The position numbers and the translations under genes were made by a program. The notes beneath the pieces are model-generated. The model did not search any database, had not been told where the DNA came from, and saw only the letters and a program-made list of their open reading frames with translations. DNA of 64,000 bases from Mixia osmundae IAM 14324. Taxonomy: Eukaryota; Basidiomycota; Mixiomycetes; Mixiales; Mixiaceae. The DNA lies in contig NW_014575563.1 in NCBI RefSeq assembly GCF_000708205.1, forward strand, positions 2,122,068 through 2,186,067, written 5' to 3'. This document shows positions 10,388-20,726 of the stretch, in pieces. Each line of letters opens with the position of its first letter. Position 1 is the stretch's first letter.

Positions 10388-13300
10388 TCAAGTCGAATAA
10401 GTGTCTTTGATTGAGCCGACCAGCTTGCTGATCTTTGCCCGATCACCGTGCATAACGTCGGCAGGACTGATGTCCTTGACATCGACACCGCTCGCAATGA
10501 GCAGGTCGAAGATGTCCAGCCAGAGGTCAAGATCCATCTCGTTGTTCGCAGCATGGAAGCGAGCTTCGTCAATATGAAGCGATTTGCCAGAGAGCGTTTC
10601 CATGAGTCGTGTGAGAAGCTGACCGGATTGGAAAGAGGATCCCAGATTGACCGCCAGGGGAGAATCTGCAGGCAGATGCGAATTGGCCCAGTCGATGAGC
10701 CCTTCATCTGCATTGGCGGGCGAGTGTAACGAGGATAGTCGTCGCTGTACAATGGGCGATTCGCTCTGCTGACTCGGTCTCCGCCGTGTCGGCCGGCCCG
10801 GCTGGCCGCCCTGTTGCTCTGCGACTTGCGAAATGCCAAACGTCGAGCTCTGGGGTGAGATGACTGATCCAGCTTGGCTCTGTCGCTTGCGCGACGCATT
10901 CTTGATCGGCGGCGCGGGCGTTGGCTTGCTGAGCGACATCAGTATCTCTGCATCCTTTGGCGTCAGCGTATTCGGATTCGTCGTATAGTGAGCCTTCTGG
11001 ATCTGTGCACGCTGGCTAGGAGAGGGCGGCCTGATCGGCGGGTTCATCGCTTGCGCCTCTGCCAGCGACATCGTAGCAATGTGTGAGGAGGTAATGATGG
11101 GCTCTGTGACAGGATGAGCTCAATCCCGACAAGTATGCAGAGAAAAGCTCACGGGAGAAATCGCGAGAGATGGTGGCCTTCATGAGCGCCTTCATCCATG
11201 TACGGATCACGCTCGGGTCGTCAGATCCAAAGTGGTGTGCAGGCTTGCTTTCGTGCAGAATCTTGAAGCCGAACCGTCCGCCAGAAAAGTCGCTATCCGA
11301 CAAGACTTTGTAGCCGACAAGATGTATCCAGCCCTTGATCTTCCGCTCTTGATCGGATTTGAGGTAATATAGGTCCTGGCCTTTGAGGACAAAGTAGCGC
11401 AATTTGGCCATATTGTACTGACGCCCTCGTTTCAGCATCCAGCCAGAGTGATCTGGCACGCCGATCTGCTTTAACGCATTCGCGGACCGGAAGATGCTAG
11501 TGTCCGAGTTCGTCTTAGGCGGCGGTGCTGGCGCTGGCGAAAGTGGCTTGGTGGCGGGCGGGCTACGAGGTGTTGAGCTGGGCTCGCCGTCTTCGCCGAC
11601 AGATGCAAGGCCGTTATTAGCCTCTAACGGATTCGATATCATCGGTCGAGCCCGTTCCGGCTCGGCAGGTATCGGCTGTTGACCAAAGCCGAACAAGCGG
11701 GTGGAACGTTTCGGCGGCCTGATTCCCTTGCTCGTTGGCGAGCCGCTCGTCGCGCTGACAGTGTCAGGCTGCACGCCTTCGAGCGAGCTGATACTGCCGG
11801 CAGCAGGCGGTGCTTTTCGACCTGGCCGCAAGACTGTACCCAAGAATCCCTTGGTGCTCGACGAAGATCTCTTGAGGTCATTCGTGGGTGTTCCGGATCG
11901 CTCGCTCGCATTGTCTGTCGTGACACGAGGGTCTGATTTGACATGCCTCAGAGTCGAAGCTGTCGCAGCTGCCGTGTCCGTCGTGGTTGTCGACGGTATC
12001 GACCTTGGCGAAAGCTCCGTCGGCTGCTCGTCTGCGGTATCGAATGTATCCACCGATCCTCCCGGTGTCTTGTGATGTAGCGCAGGCGAAGCCAGCGCCG
12101 AGCTCAACGCTTGACCCGTAGAGACAGGCCGTGATGCAGGTTGCTGGACGAAAGGATTAGCTCAAGTAAGCCATCAATGGGAGACTGCTTACCGAAGCGG
12201 GCTCTGTAGCGCGTACCGAAGGCTCTCGAGAGTGCGTGGGTTCTCGCGTCCGGAGATCTTGGGGCGAAGGCACGATATAGAGCTCGCTGTTGCCGGCAGT
12301 GGTGCTAGGGGCCATACTGGGGGCGGCATAGCCGCCATTGAGCTGACGCTGGGTATCAATAGAGTGTCCTGCCGTCATGTTCGAGCCTAGTGACTGCATA
12401 TGCGTCGATGCAAGGCCCCCGCTGTCCGATCGACCCTGAGAGGCCATGAAGAGAGACGCATTGGGCGATGCGAGAGCCTCTTTGAGCTCTTGGATGCCTC
12501 TCGAAAGTCTCATGCGTGGTCCCAATGCGCGCAGGTCCATCTGTACAAGTGTATCTTTGTCGAGTTCAAGCAGTACGTCTCCAGTGATCTCGTGTTCCCG
12601 CAGCTTTTCGAGCGTGAAAGCGTCCAGTCGTTTCGAGGCGCCCCATTCGACAACTTGGTCGACCGTCCAGTCTCGAGGGTCATCTGGGCGGTGTTGTCCC
12701 TGCATCTTCGACATCCCGTTCTGCGAAGATGCGCCGCCGACTTGCATACCGCCTGATGCGGCCATGCCGGATGCCTGACCATTGCCGAATGCTCCTGGCT
12801 GAGAATCTCGCCTACTGTCTTCTGATGTCATAGCAGACATGGTCCCGTTGCCGACGGCGTGAACCAAACTCGAGCCGCCCGTGGTGCCCGCCAAACCTAG
12901 CGCATGTGTCTGATTGGCGGTGCCGTACGGCTTTGCCGGCATAGATGCTGACAAGTGTTGCGGCATGCCTTGCTCGGCATATGTAGGCTGAGCCCTTTCG
13001 GAGTAAGAGATGGCACGTGAGCCGGCTTGAGCTCTTGCTGCCGCGTCTGATGTGCCTGAAGCAGCATTGTCTTGTGTGGGCTTGGTCGTGTCCGCGGGCT
13101 CAGCAGTCTGCCCGGCGACATATGCACCAGCTCCTATGGCAGCCGCGCCCAGGACAGCCGCGCCAGAGGTCGCTGCCAGTAGGCCTGCTGCGCCTGCAGC
13201 TGCGAGGCCGTAGCCCGTGTGCTCACTACCTGGCGCTGCCGAGGCTGGCACTGGTCGAGGGATGACAGGCGACTCATCACCCTCGTCACCAGAATCATCG

Positions 13301-14301
13301 CTAAGCTGCAGGCCTTCAATTGGCAAGACGGCTTGACCTTCTCGCCTCTTGTTGGCCGCTTGAGCACGTATTGCTTCGTCCTCGCGGTCCTTTGCGGCCT
13401 GCCGCTCTCGTGCGATTTCCTCTTGTCGCCGTAGATCAGCCTGAGCACGCTCGGCTAGCTTGGCGCGGTTACGTGGTCCCGCTTCATACTCTGAGTCTGC
13501 GTCACTAGCATCTTCGTCGCGGCTGGATATAACGCTGCTCTCTGTCGTCTCATTGGTGCCTTTGCGCGGCCGGCCGGGCCCGTTTGCGGCTGAAGCGGGA
13601 GGTGAGCGCAGCTCAGCAATGGCCTTTTGAACTTCTGTCATCGTGCCCTGCATGATAGGCGAGTCGACGTGATCTGCCGAGCGTGGCAATTCGCTTCCTG
13701 ACCTGGCAGACAGAGCTTCGGCTTCCGTCTTCTCCTTCGCCGGCGGGGTATCGTTGGCATAATCTGTCGGCAGAGGGAAGCCGAGTTTGGCGCTTGATTT
13801 TGGGATTGGTGTCGCCTCTGAACTCGTTCGAGGACCGCTACGATCAAGCGCACCAGTGCTACTCGCCAGGGCGGGCAATGACTCTTCCGTCGAGCTGACT
13901 GACATCGGGAAAGAGTCAGCCGAGGGTACAGGAAGCGGCTTGTTTGAGCTCAGCGCTTGCGCATTGAGCGGTGCCGGCAGGCCCGCTGGCGACCGCTCGA
14001 CAGCGTCAGACTTGCGAGGCGACGCCGTCGTTGCCGCTGCCGGCGCCGGTGTAGGAGCGTCTACTGTTGTATAGGAGAATGGGAATAGGCCGACTTGACC
14101 GGCGGCGTTGCGACCCTAACGACGATCGCTCGCTCCAGTCAACTCAGTCCCGACTGGTAGCGAGCTCGAGCCTACCTGCCACCAGCCATCATTGTACTGG
14201 TCGTCTCGCTCGACCACGTCTATCCTCTCCCCCGCGATGAATGATATCTCGTCTGGGTTCTCTGCATCGAATGCATGCAGTCCGTAGACGACGGTAGCCA
14301 T
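10388..14301 (-). CDS. BOI-family polarity scaffold (SH3-SAM-PH-CH)
   Basis: Homologue of budding-yeast Boi1/Boi2 and fission-yeast Pob1, scaffolds linking Cdc42, Bem1 and formins to exocytosis at growth sites. Exons 14176-14301, 12193-14115, 11153-12143 and 10388-11103 give 1251 residues; introns are 60, 49 and 49 nt. An SH3 domain fills residues 1-60 (YGLHAFDAENPDEISF, WWQ|GRN across the first junction, GLFPFSY). A disordered 450-residue linker follows, then a SAM domain near 505-575 (DWTVDQVVEWGASKRLDAF). A PH domain lies near 910-1010 (HSGWMLKRGRQYNMAKLRYF). At the C-terminus there is a calponin-homology-like domain near 1145-1240 (LIDWANSHLPADS, FQSGQLLTRLMETL). SH3-SAM-PH is family-typical; the CH-like end is not known from yeast Boi proteins. 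Confidence 0.88.
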
Positions 14302-14505
14302 GCTGGATGTTCGCTGCGAGTACGGCGACGCTGCCGGTTTGGCGAGGCGAATATTCAAGCGAGAATGGCAAGTCGGCGCGCGTCGCTGGGACAGTTAACC
14401 CCTGCCCGGATGTGCCGCACATGCTTATGCCTAGCGGAGCTCTCTGTCAGATGCAGCATGCAATGAGTGTCTTATGGTGACAATGCTACGTATACAGAAG
14501 TGAGA

Positions 14506-17500
14506 TTATGATGAATGTCCGTGACCAGGGGAGCGAAGCTCGTCTTGTGATTTGGTGAGCGGCGTCATGCGCACCAAGCTGCCAAACCGGCTCCTGCTGC
14601 GATGCAAGGTGGGCTTCTGTGAGGAAGTCGGTGATGAAGTGGAATCATCTTCGAGTTTGGCCGAGCCCTCGACAGAAATCTGGAGAGCGTCAGCTTTGGG
14701 TTGCAGAGGTCTGTTCTGACTTCTGACGAATGGTCGCCAAGTAGGGCGAGGCGATGGCTTGACGGTGGCGGGGCTGCCGAGCAGAAATTTCTGTGCCGCG
14801 ACAGATTGTGCGTCTGCGAAGTCGGGACTGATGACCGGTGTGAGCGGCGCTGTTGCGATAGTCTCGCGGAGGAGTGAGGACTTTCGACGAGTCAGAGACC
14901 CAAGAGCTTGCTTGACACCATGCCAGTGCGAGGACTCGCTCTCGACCGATGTCGGCAGCGAGGAAGCTTGTGCGGCACAATCGCAGCTCGAAGGCATAGA
15001 TGAAACATCAGACAAGCAGTTCGATCCCGATCGAGACGATGATGTCGTGGAAGTCGAGAGATTGCGCTCGACATCGCGTGAGAGCTGTCGAGCTAGCTCT
15101 TCGTGCGAAAGCTGGCTCGAATGGGTCTCGTCGTAGACTGATACCAAGCCACGGCCGCTTTCTTGTATTGGCATTGGCGTCGAGGCCTGCGATACATCGG
15201 GCGGAGATGCGCTGGGCACGATCAGAAGATCGGCATCACTCGTCGTATCTTCAGAGATACGCAAGTATGCCGCGCGCAACGTGCTATCATCTTCGTACTC
15301 GTGCAGCCTAGCTGAGCTCGCGAGAAGCGGCGATACGTCTGATAATGCTCGGCTAGAAGACTGCAGCGGACTAGATGGCGCGCTTGGGTATCGCTCGAGT
15401 GACAGAACGCTGACGTTGGAGCTCGACATGGCAGCTGAATAGAGCACAGAGGTGGTATTGTCGGGAGACAAGCTGTGCACATCGCTAGATCGCTCAATAG
15501 CCGAGGTACTGATTGCGTCTTCACCCAGCGCAAACATGGAATGTCTCGGCGAGCTCGCTGCGGAAGACTCCCTTGTTGCAGAGATCGACCTCGAAGGTGG
15601 CAACGAAGTCAGTTCTAGCGTGCTCTTGCGTCGAAGCTTGCGATTTCTGTAGAGCGATTGGGCACTGCTCAAAGAGGATCCCGCGTACGAATACCGACGA
15701 GGCGGCTCTCTGACTTCGAGGCAGCCAATGCGACGAGCGGTCTGCAGCTCATCTGAAAACACATCTTCGAGAGCAGCATCTACGTCTGCTCGGTCGGTCG
15801 AAGGTGACCTTCCGAGCAGTAGCGTAGCTGCTGTCTGGCTGATGCGCGATCGTGGCAGATCTGTCGCTGATTGGGCTCGGACATGACGCAGCTGTGGGCG
15901 CCCTTGGTCCAAATCGTCTCGGAGTATGCTAGCACGTGAGTTGGCGACTAGCGTGTCGTCCTTGCTTTCTGGCTTGCCAGCGTACAGGCTGTAAATGAGC
16001 GCATCGTCGATTTTGTTGGTGTGACTATCTGCAGCAGTGTCCCAGTTGCTTTGGGCTCCATCTATGGCAGCCTGGAGACGCCTGAGCCAGACTGCCTTCT
16101 CTTGACGGCATGTCGCGCCGAGGTAGAACGTCGCTGCCATTGCATCTGAATTGTTGTCGAGCTGGCACTGGACTTGGATGGCGCAAGGCACTGCGACTAC
16201 GACTGAAATGAGCCGAAGCCCACGCAATATGTCAGGGAAAGGACGTACTGTCTGATAAGTCGTCGTCTTTTATATCGCGTATGCAAAGTGCGCGCAGAGG
16301 CAACCAGATGCGAGCTTCGTAAGAGCGCTTGTGAACCTTTGCGAGGACGAGGTGCGTTTTGTAGAGCATGGCTGCCATGTAGCGGACCTTCGCAGGCCCG
16401 GACACAGCGTGCAGTTGCGTCTGATGGTATAGTGCCCCGACGCATTGCACGATGCCCAAATAGTCGGATACGAGGCGGTCGCGTGGGGCCTGCCGATTGT
16501 CATTGAGCCTGTGCCCGACCATGCTAAAACAAGCAGGATCTTACTTGTGCGAAATGCATGCGCTGCGCGATGAGCGCGCTCCTCTTTTCTGCTTGCTTGA
16601 CTTGTCTGGCTTCATCGACAGCTTCGGCTGCACCCGCCAAGACCGAACGCGCATGCTGAAGTAATGTCAATAAGTCAGAGTCCGGCAGCCGTGTCGAGTC
16701 TGGCATATCGCGTGTTTGGCTATACAACTTGATCAGTCCGGAGATGAGCATAGGGTAACGACAGATGCGCTGTATGGGCTTGATAGCATAGTCTGAAAAA
16801 GAGAGCGCAGCAGAGGTTTGTTGAGGCGTCGACGCCTGATCAGCTTGAGCTGCGCCATAGGTGCTGAACGTGATCGCTGACGTCGGCCGGTGGAGCGTGC
16901 TCGAGCTGCTTTGGCTTGGAGCGAGCAGAACTGCCAATCGACATTGCCGCTCATATAGTTCCCACTCTGCCTTGTGCGTGAGGCGAAATTGTCGAATCAG
17001 ATCCATTGCGTCAGAGTGCCGAGCGCAAAAGTCCTGGTAGATCGCTAGATTGGGACCTTCGTCGATCAGTACTTGTATGATATGCCGTGCGTCAGAATTC
17101 AGAAGAAAGCGAGCGGTTATGCGTCTGTGCAAGTCCAATAGCTTGCGAGCGTCTCTAGTGATGAGCTCTCGAGCAGCCTCTGGCAAGAACATCGGCAGAT
17201 CAGCCAGATAGACCTGCTGGCGCCTTCAGTCCCACGCAGATCTCTCAGAGAAGGAGCCCACATCGCAAAAGACGGTCAAATCTCTGAGATAGCCCTCCTC
17301 TGACTCGACGAGCTCGTCGAGTGCCAGCCTCCTTCGCTCATCCTGATGCGCGCTCCAAACAGCATTTGATCCGTCGTCGTCGCCGACATAGAATGCAGGT
17401 CGCTTGCCAGCCGAGACACTGATCTGATCTCCCGCACCAGCTGAACAGATCGCTGGATTACTACCAGAGCGAGGATCGCAGAAATAATCTGTGCGAAGCG

Positions 17501-17582
17501 ATAACGTCCGGATGCCAATCTCGGGTCTATCCAGCCCTTTGGTCAAGATCTTGGCTACTGATGGCCTCGACATGACACTCAT
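14506..17582 (-). CDS. Rho guanine nucleotide exchange factor (DH-PH)
   Basis: Activates a Rho-type GTPase, probably at the plasma membrane. Exons 17262-17582, 16545-17213, 16249-16489 and 14506-16202 give 975 residues; introns are 48, 55 and 46 nt and all phases agree. The DH domain runs from about residue 85 to 320. It has ELVESEEGYLRDLTVFCDV joined to YLADLPMFL (CR1), and DYAIKPIQRICRYPMLISGL, the QR.xRYPLLL signature helix. A PH domain follows (MAAMLYKTHLVLAKV, and a C-terminal helix with QEKAVWLRRLQAAI). The last 470 residues are Ser-rich and disordered. The start at 17582 is preceded by an acceptor-like CTCAG, so a further 5' exon is possible. It lies in tandem with the BOI-like gene, 204 bp apart. 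Confidence 0.85.
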
Positions 17583-18422
17583 CCTGAGTGTGAGTACAGT
17601 CAGATCAAACAGAATCCGGGCCGATGATCTCCGTTGAGATGTACATCGATGCTACGTCTGCTGCGTCGGCAAAGAACTCGTGCTTGGCTATGTCGCGAGG
17701 GAAGACGTCTGTGCGCTACTGGACACGATCCGTGCGCTCGAGCAGACTATGGTCTCCTAGACGGAATAAACCTCCACATCGCCAAGATCCAACTAGCGTT
17801 TCGCTGTGCAAATGGCAACATGGCCGGCCTCGCGCGCCCACTTTGCAATTGTCTATTTGTCGATCGTCGCAAATTCGCGATTCCGGACAAGACAGAATTT
17901 CGATTTCACCAACCGGCATCTGATGCTGGCTCCATCAAGACCAAGTATTTGTTCATACGACATCGACCGGGGTATGCACTTTTGTGGCTTAGTCCTCGCA
18001 ATGCTGTTGACGGCCCGACGAATATGTTCTGTCGAGGCCTCTGCCTAGGCTCAGCATTTTTTTCATGATCGGATTTGAGCTGCGGCACGCGGAGATACTA
18101 GCCTCGCGTGAGTGGAATGGCAAAGACAGACATGTACTTTCACACTGCACGGGTGTCACCCTTCGCATGGTCTGTTCTGTCATCGTCTCCCGTCTCGACC
18201 GGGCAGGTATGATTTCAGCATGTTCAGATCATGATCTCCTGCATCCTCTCGTCTCAAGATGCTGCACGCCTATGAGGTGCATACAAGTCTAACAATGTGT
18301 ACGCATAAAAGTGAATAAACTCGTTGAACTCCAATCAGCAGCGACGGAGCGAGGAGAGTCAAAAATCAGCAACGCAACCGCTCTATCCACGCAAGGCGGC
18401 AAGTCGCGCAAAAAATGAGGTG
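17583..18422. other. 840-bp region without a confident gene
   Basis: This lies between the RhoGEF start and the tRNA-Pro locus. It is AT-richer than its neighbours. No long frame here has convincing family similarity. On the minus strand, 17610-17716 reads as a protein-like stretch (TDVFPRDIAKHEFFADAADVA), and an upstream minus-strand segment has a short WRCGGLFRLGD. I could not link them into a gene with consistent splice phases. They may be 5' exons of the RhoGEF or of a small unrecognised gene. A possible D-arm-like segment near 18370-18390 on the minus strand has no matching acceptor stem. Confidence 0.4.
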
Positions 18423-18443
18423 GGTCACTTCAGGGAGTCGAAC

Positions 18444-18492
18444 CTATCGTCTGATGAGCAAAGTTGATTAGAGAGATTGCGAACATGCTCAC
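18444..18492 (-). other. 49-nt insert in the tRNA-Pro T stem with GT...AG ends
   Basis: On the minus strand the insert starts GTGAGC, contains a branch-like CTCTAATC and ends GATAG. It has the length and border sequences of the spliceosomal introns in neighbouring genes. It also holds a six-base inverted repeat, TGAGCA and TGCTCA. It splits the 5' strand of the T stem (CAGG|G), a non-canonical place for a nuclear tRNA intron. The exact borders can slide by two bases because GG occurs on both sides. Whether it is removed is unknown. Confidence 0.5.
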
Positions 18493-18507
18493 CCTGTACC
18501 TCGCCCA

Positions 18508-18519
18508 GGTTACCGAAGG
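18508..18519 (-). other. tRNA-Pro intron 1 (12 nt, after position 37)
   Basis: The sequence CCTTCGGTAACC lies one base 3' of the anticodon, the canonical position for eukaryotic nuclear tRNA introns. Its first three bases can pair with the AGG anticodon, as expected for such introns. Removal gives the standard tRNA-Pro anticodon loop TTAGGGT. In Fungi these introns are cut by the tRNA endonuclease and sealed by the tRNA ligase, whose gene is also in this window. Confidence 0.55.
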
Positions 18520-18641
18520 CCCTAAGAGCAAATCATACCGGTAGACCAAAGCGACACATTTGGCGCGTCAGGAAAATGGATAAATAAACTTTGTGCAGCG
18601 AGCTAAATGATCAAGCTTGGCCATCGCCGCTTCTCGATCGA

Positions 18642-20710
18642 ATGCACAAGGCTCGAGCTTGCCTACCAATTGAAGAGCGCAGCTGTCAGCGAATCTTGCA
18701 GAGTCGGTATAAACGCATCCTGCCTCTTTATACCCGTACCTTTGTCAAACTGTCGTCGCCTGACAAGCAGCAGGGCACACTAGACGGGTTCTTTGGCCGA
18801 TCGCCGGCGCAGCCCCGCCCAAACATGGCACCGAAGCGTCCAGCGTCATCTACGAGTAGTCCTAGCTCAGCGAAGAAGCCCAGGGCGAGTACCAGCTCTG
18901 GCAGCAAGAATGCTCGCGGCGATCTCGGGGACAAGGCAACGGCCGCAGAGCTGTCTGAGGGTCAAGCCCCTATTTTGCCAGAGCTTCTGGATGTGATGAA
19001 GGAGAAGCAAGTCGATCCCAAAGGGGACGTGATAGTGTATAGCATGCGCATGAAAGATCTGCGCCTGCGCGATTCGCGAGGTCTCAGCCAGGCCAGTGCG
19101 CTTGCCCAGGAGACCAAGAAGCATCTCGTCGTGCTCTTCGTCATAGCGCCTGGCGATTACAAAGCTCACGATCGCTCTGCACGTCGCATCGACTTTGTCT
19201 TGCGTAATTTGCGAGCTCTCAGAGTAAGATTGCTGAATGCCAACGAGCATAATATTGACAAACTATCGAGCAGAAAGACCTTAAGGACCTGCACATACCA
19301 CTCTACACTTTCACAGTCGACCAGCGGAAGGAGGTGCCTCAACGGATCATCAAATGGTGTAGCACAATTCGCGCTTCGCATCTGTTCGGCAACATAGAGC
19401 ACGAGGTAGACGAGCTCAGACGCGACATTGCAACTGTCAAAGAGGGCGCCAATGCCAACATCGACGTCTCGTTCGTTCATGATCTCTGTGTCGTGCCGCC
19501 TGGTACAATCAGGACTCAGCAAGGCAAGCCTTACTCTGTCTTTTCGCCTTGGGCGCGCAATTGGACTGCTACAGTAAAGCAAAATCAATCGAAATACCTT
19601 GATGAGTCGCCCGAGCCTGCGGCGAACGACGAAAGCATCTACAAACACGACAGTACGCTGTATCTCGATTCTGACTGATCCGAGCTAATATCCGCTCAAG
19701 CCTGCGCTGATCTCTTCAAGACGGGCGAGATTCCCGACTACGTAGAAGGCTTCAAGCTCGACGAGGAGGACGCCAAGCGGATGCAGACAATGTGGCCAGA
19801 ATCCGAGAAGACTGCACACGAAGTGCTTGACCGCTTCGTTGCGTACAAGACCCGCGAGCATGGTTTCGAGTTCGAGCCAATGGCCAAGGGCTCAGAGCAG
19901 GCTTCTGGGCCTGGCGCCAAAGATAGTCGCCTTGGCCAATACGCAGAGAATCGCAATCGCCCTGACATTGATGGGACGTCTCGACTATCGCCCTACATTG
20001 CTGCTGGCGTCATCTCTGCGCGCGCTTGCATCCGAATGACCTTGCCATTCAATAAAGGCAAGCTCGATGCAGAGCGAGGCAGCAACATTGGCATGTGGGT
20101 TCAGGAGATCTCCTGGCGAGATTTCTACCAAGATGTTCTGGTCGCTTGGCCACGCATCTGCATGAATCAATTCTTTCTGCGTAGGTATGAAGCCGTCAAG
20201 TGGGAACACGACGAGGAGCTTTTCACGGCATGGAAGGAGGGACGTACCGGCTATCCTCTCGTTGATGCTGGTATGCGTCAAGTCAAGCAGCAAGGCTATA
20301 TGCACAACCGCGTACGCATGAACGTCGCCTCCTTCCTCGCAAAACACCTCATGATGGACTGGCGACATGGCGAACGCTGGTTCATGCAGAATCTGATCGA
20401 TGGCGACTTTGCCGCCAACAATGGCGGCTGGGGATGGTCAAGTTCATGCGGAACAGATCCCCAACCTTACTTTCGCATCTTCAATCCCACTTCGCAATCC
20501 GAAAAGGCGGATCCAACGGGCGATTACATTCGCTTCTTCGTGCCTGAGCTCAAATCGCTCAAAGGCAAAGAGCTGTACGATCCCCATGGCAAGCTGAGCG
20601 ATGGTCGCTTCCGTGCGCTCAAGTATCCTGCACCAATCGTGGAGCACACCAAGGCACGCGCTCGTGCCTTGGCCCGCTTCAAGGAGCCTGGCTCTGCTGC
20701 CGACGCTTAG
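18642..20710 (+). CDS. PHR1: CPD photolyase (class I cryptochrome/photolyase family)
   Basis: A light-driven flavoenzyme that splits cyclobutane pyrimidine dimers. Exons 18642-19223, 19274-19652 and 19701-20710 give about 656 residues; introns are 50 and 48 nt. The antenna-binding alpha/beta domain starts near VIVYSMRMKDLRLRDSRGL. The FAD domain has TSRLSPYIAAGVISAR, EISWRDFYQ, GRTGYPLVDAGMRQ, HNRVRMNVASFLAKHL and NNGGWGWSSSCGTDPQPYFR, the class I signature. The N-terminal 110 residues include a PCNA-binding-like QGTLDGFF and a Lys-rich, nuclear-import-like stretch. The start is uncertain: a TATA-like element at 18706 would favour the later ATG at 18825 and leave the PIP-like motif untranslated. 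It converges on RIB7, 16 bp away. Confidence 0.9.
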
Positions 20711-20726
20711 ACCGACCTTGTAGCCA

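Larger units (their letters stand above)
18423..18555 (-). tRNA. tRNA-Pro (anticodon AGG), interrupted twice
   Basis: The 5' 36 nt are a textbook eukaryotic tRNA-Pro half: acceptor strand GTCGCTT, a D arm with A box TGGTCTACCGGTA, anticodon stem TGCTC and loop TTAGGG. The 3' end is T loop TTCGACT, stem CCCTG, acceptor strand AAGTGAC and discriminator C. Removing 18508-18519 and 18444-18492 joins T, GGGCG, AGGTA and CAGG to GTTCGACT. This completes an anticodon loop TTAGGGT, an anticodon stem fully paired with two G-T wobbles, a variable loop AGGTA, a perfect five-pair T stem CAGGG/CCCTG and a seven-pair acceptor stem with one wobble, 72 nt in all. Without the second removal the T stem keeps only two pairs. 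The locus could be functional with two introns or a disrupted pseudogene. Confidence 0.6.

Noticed and set aside
18310-18400. Possible second tRNA on the minus strand (TGGATAGAGCGG D-arm-like)
   Set aside because: I found no matching acceptor stem and no good B box in range.
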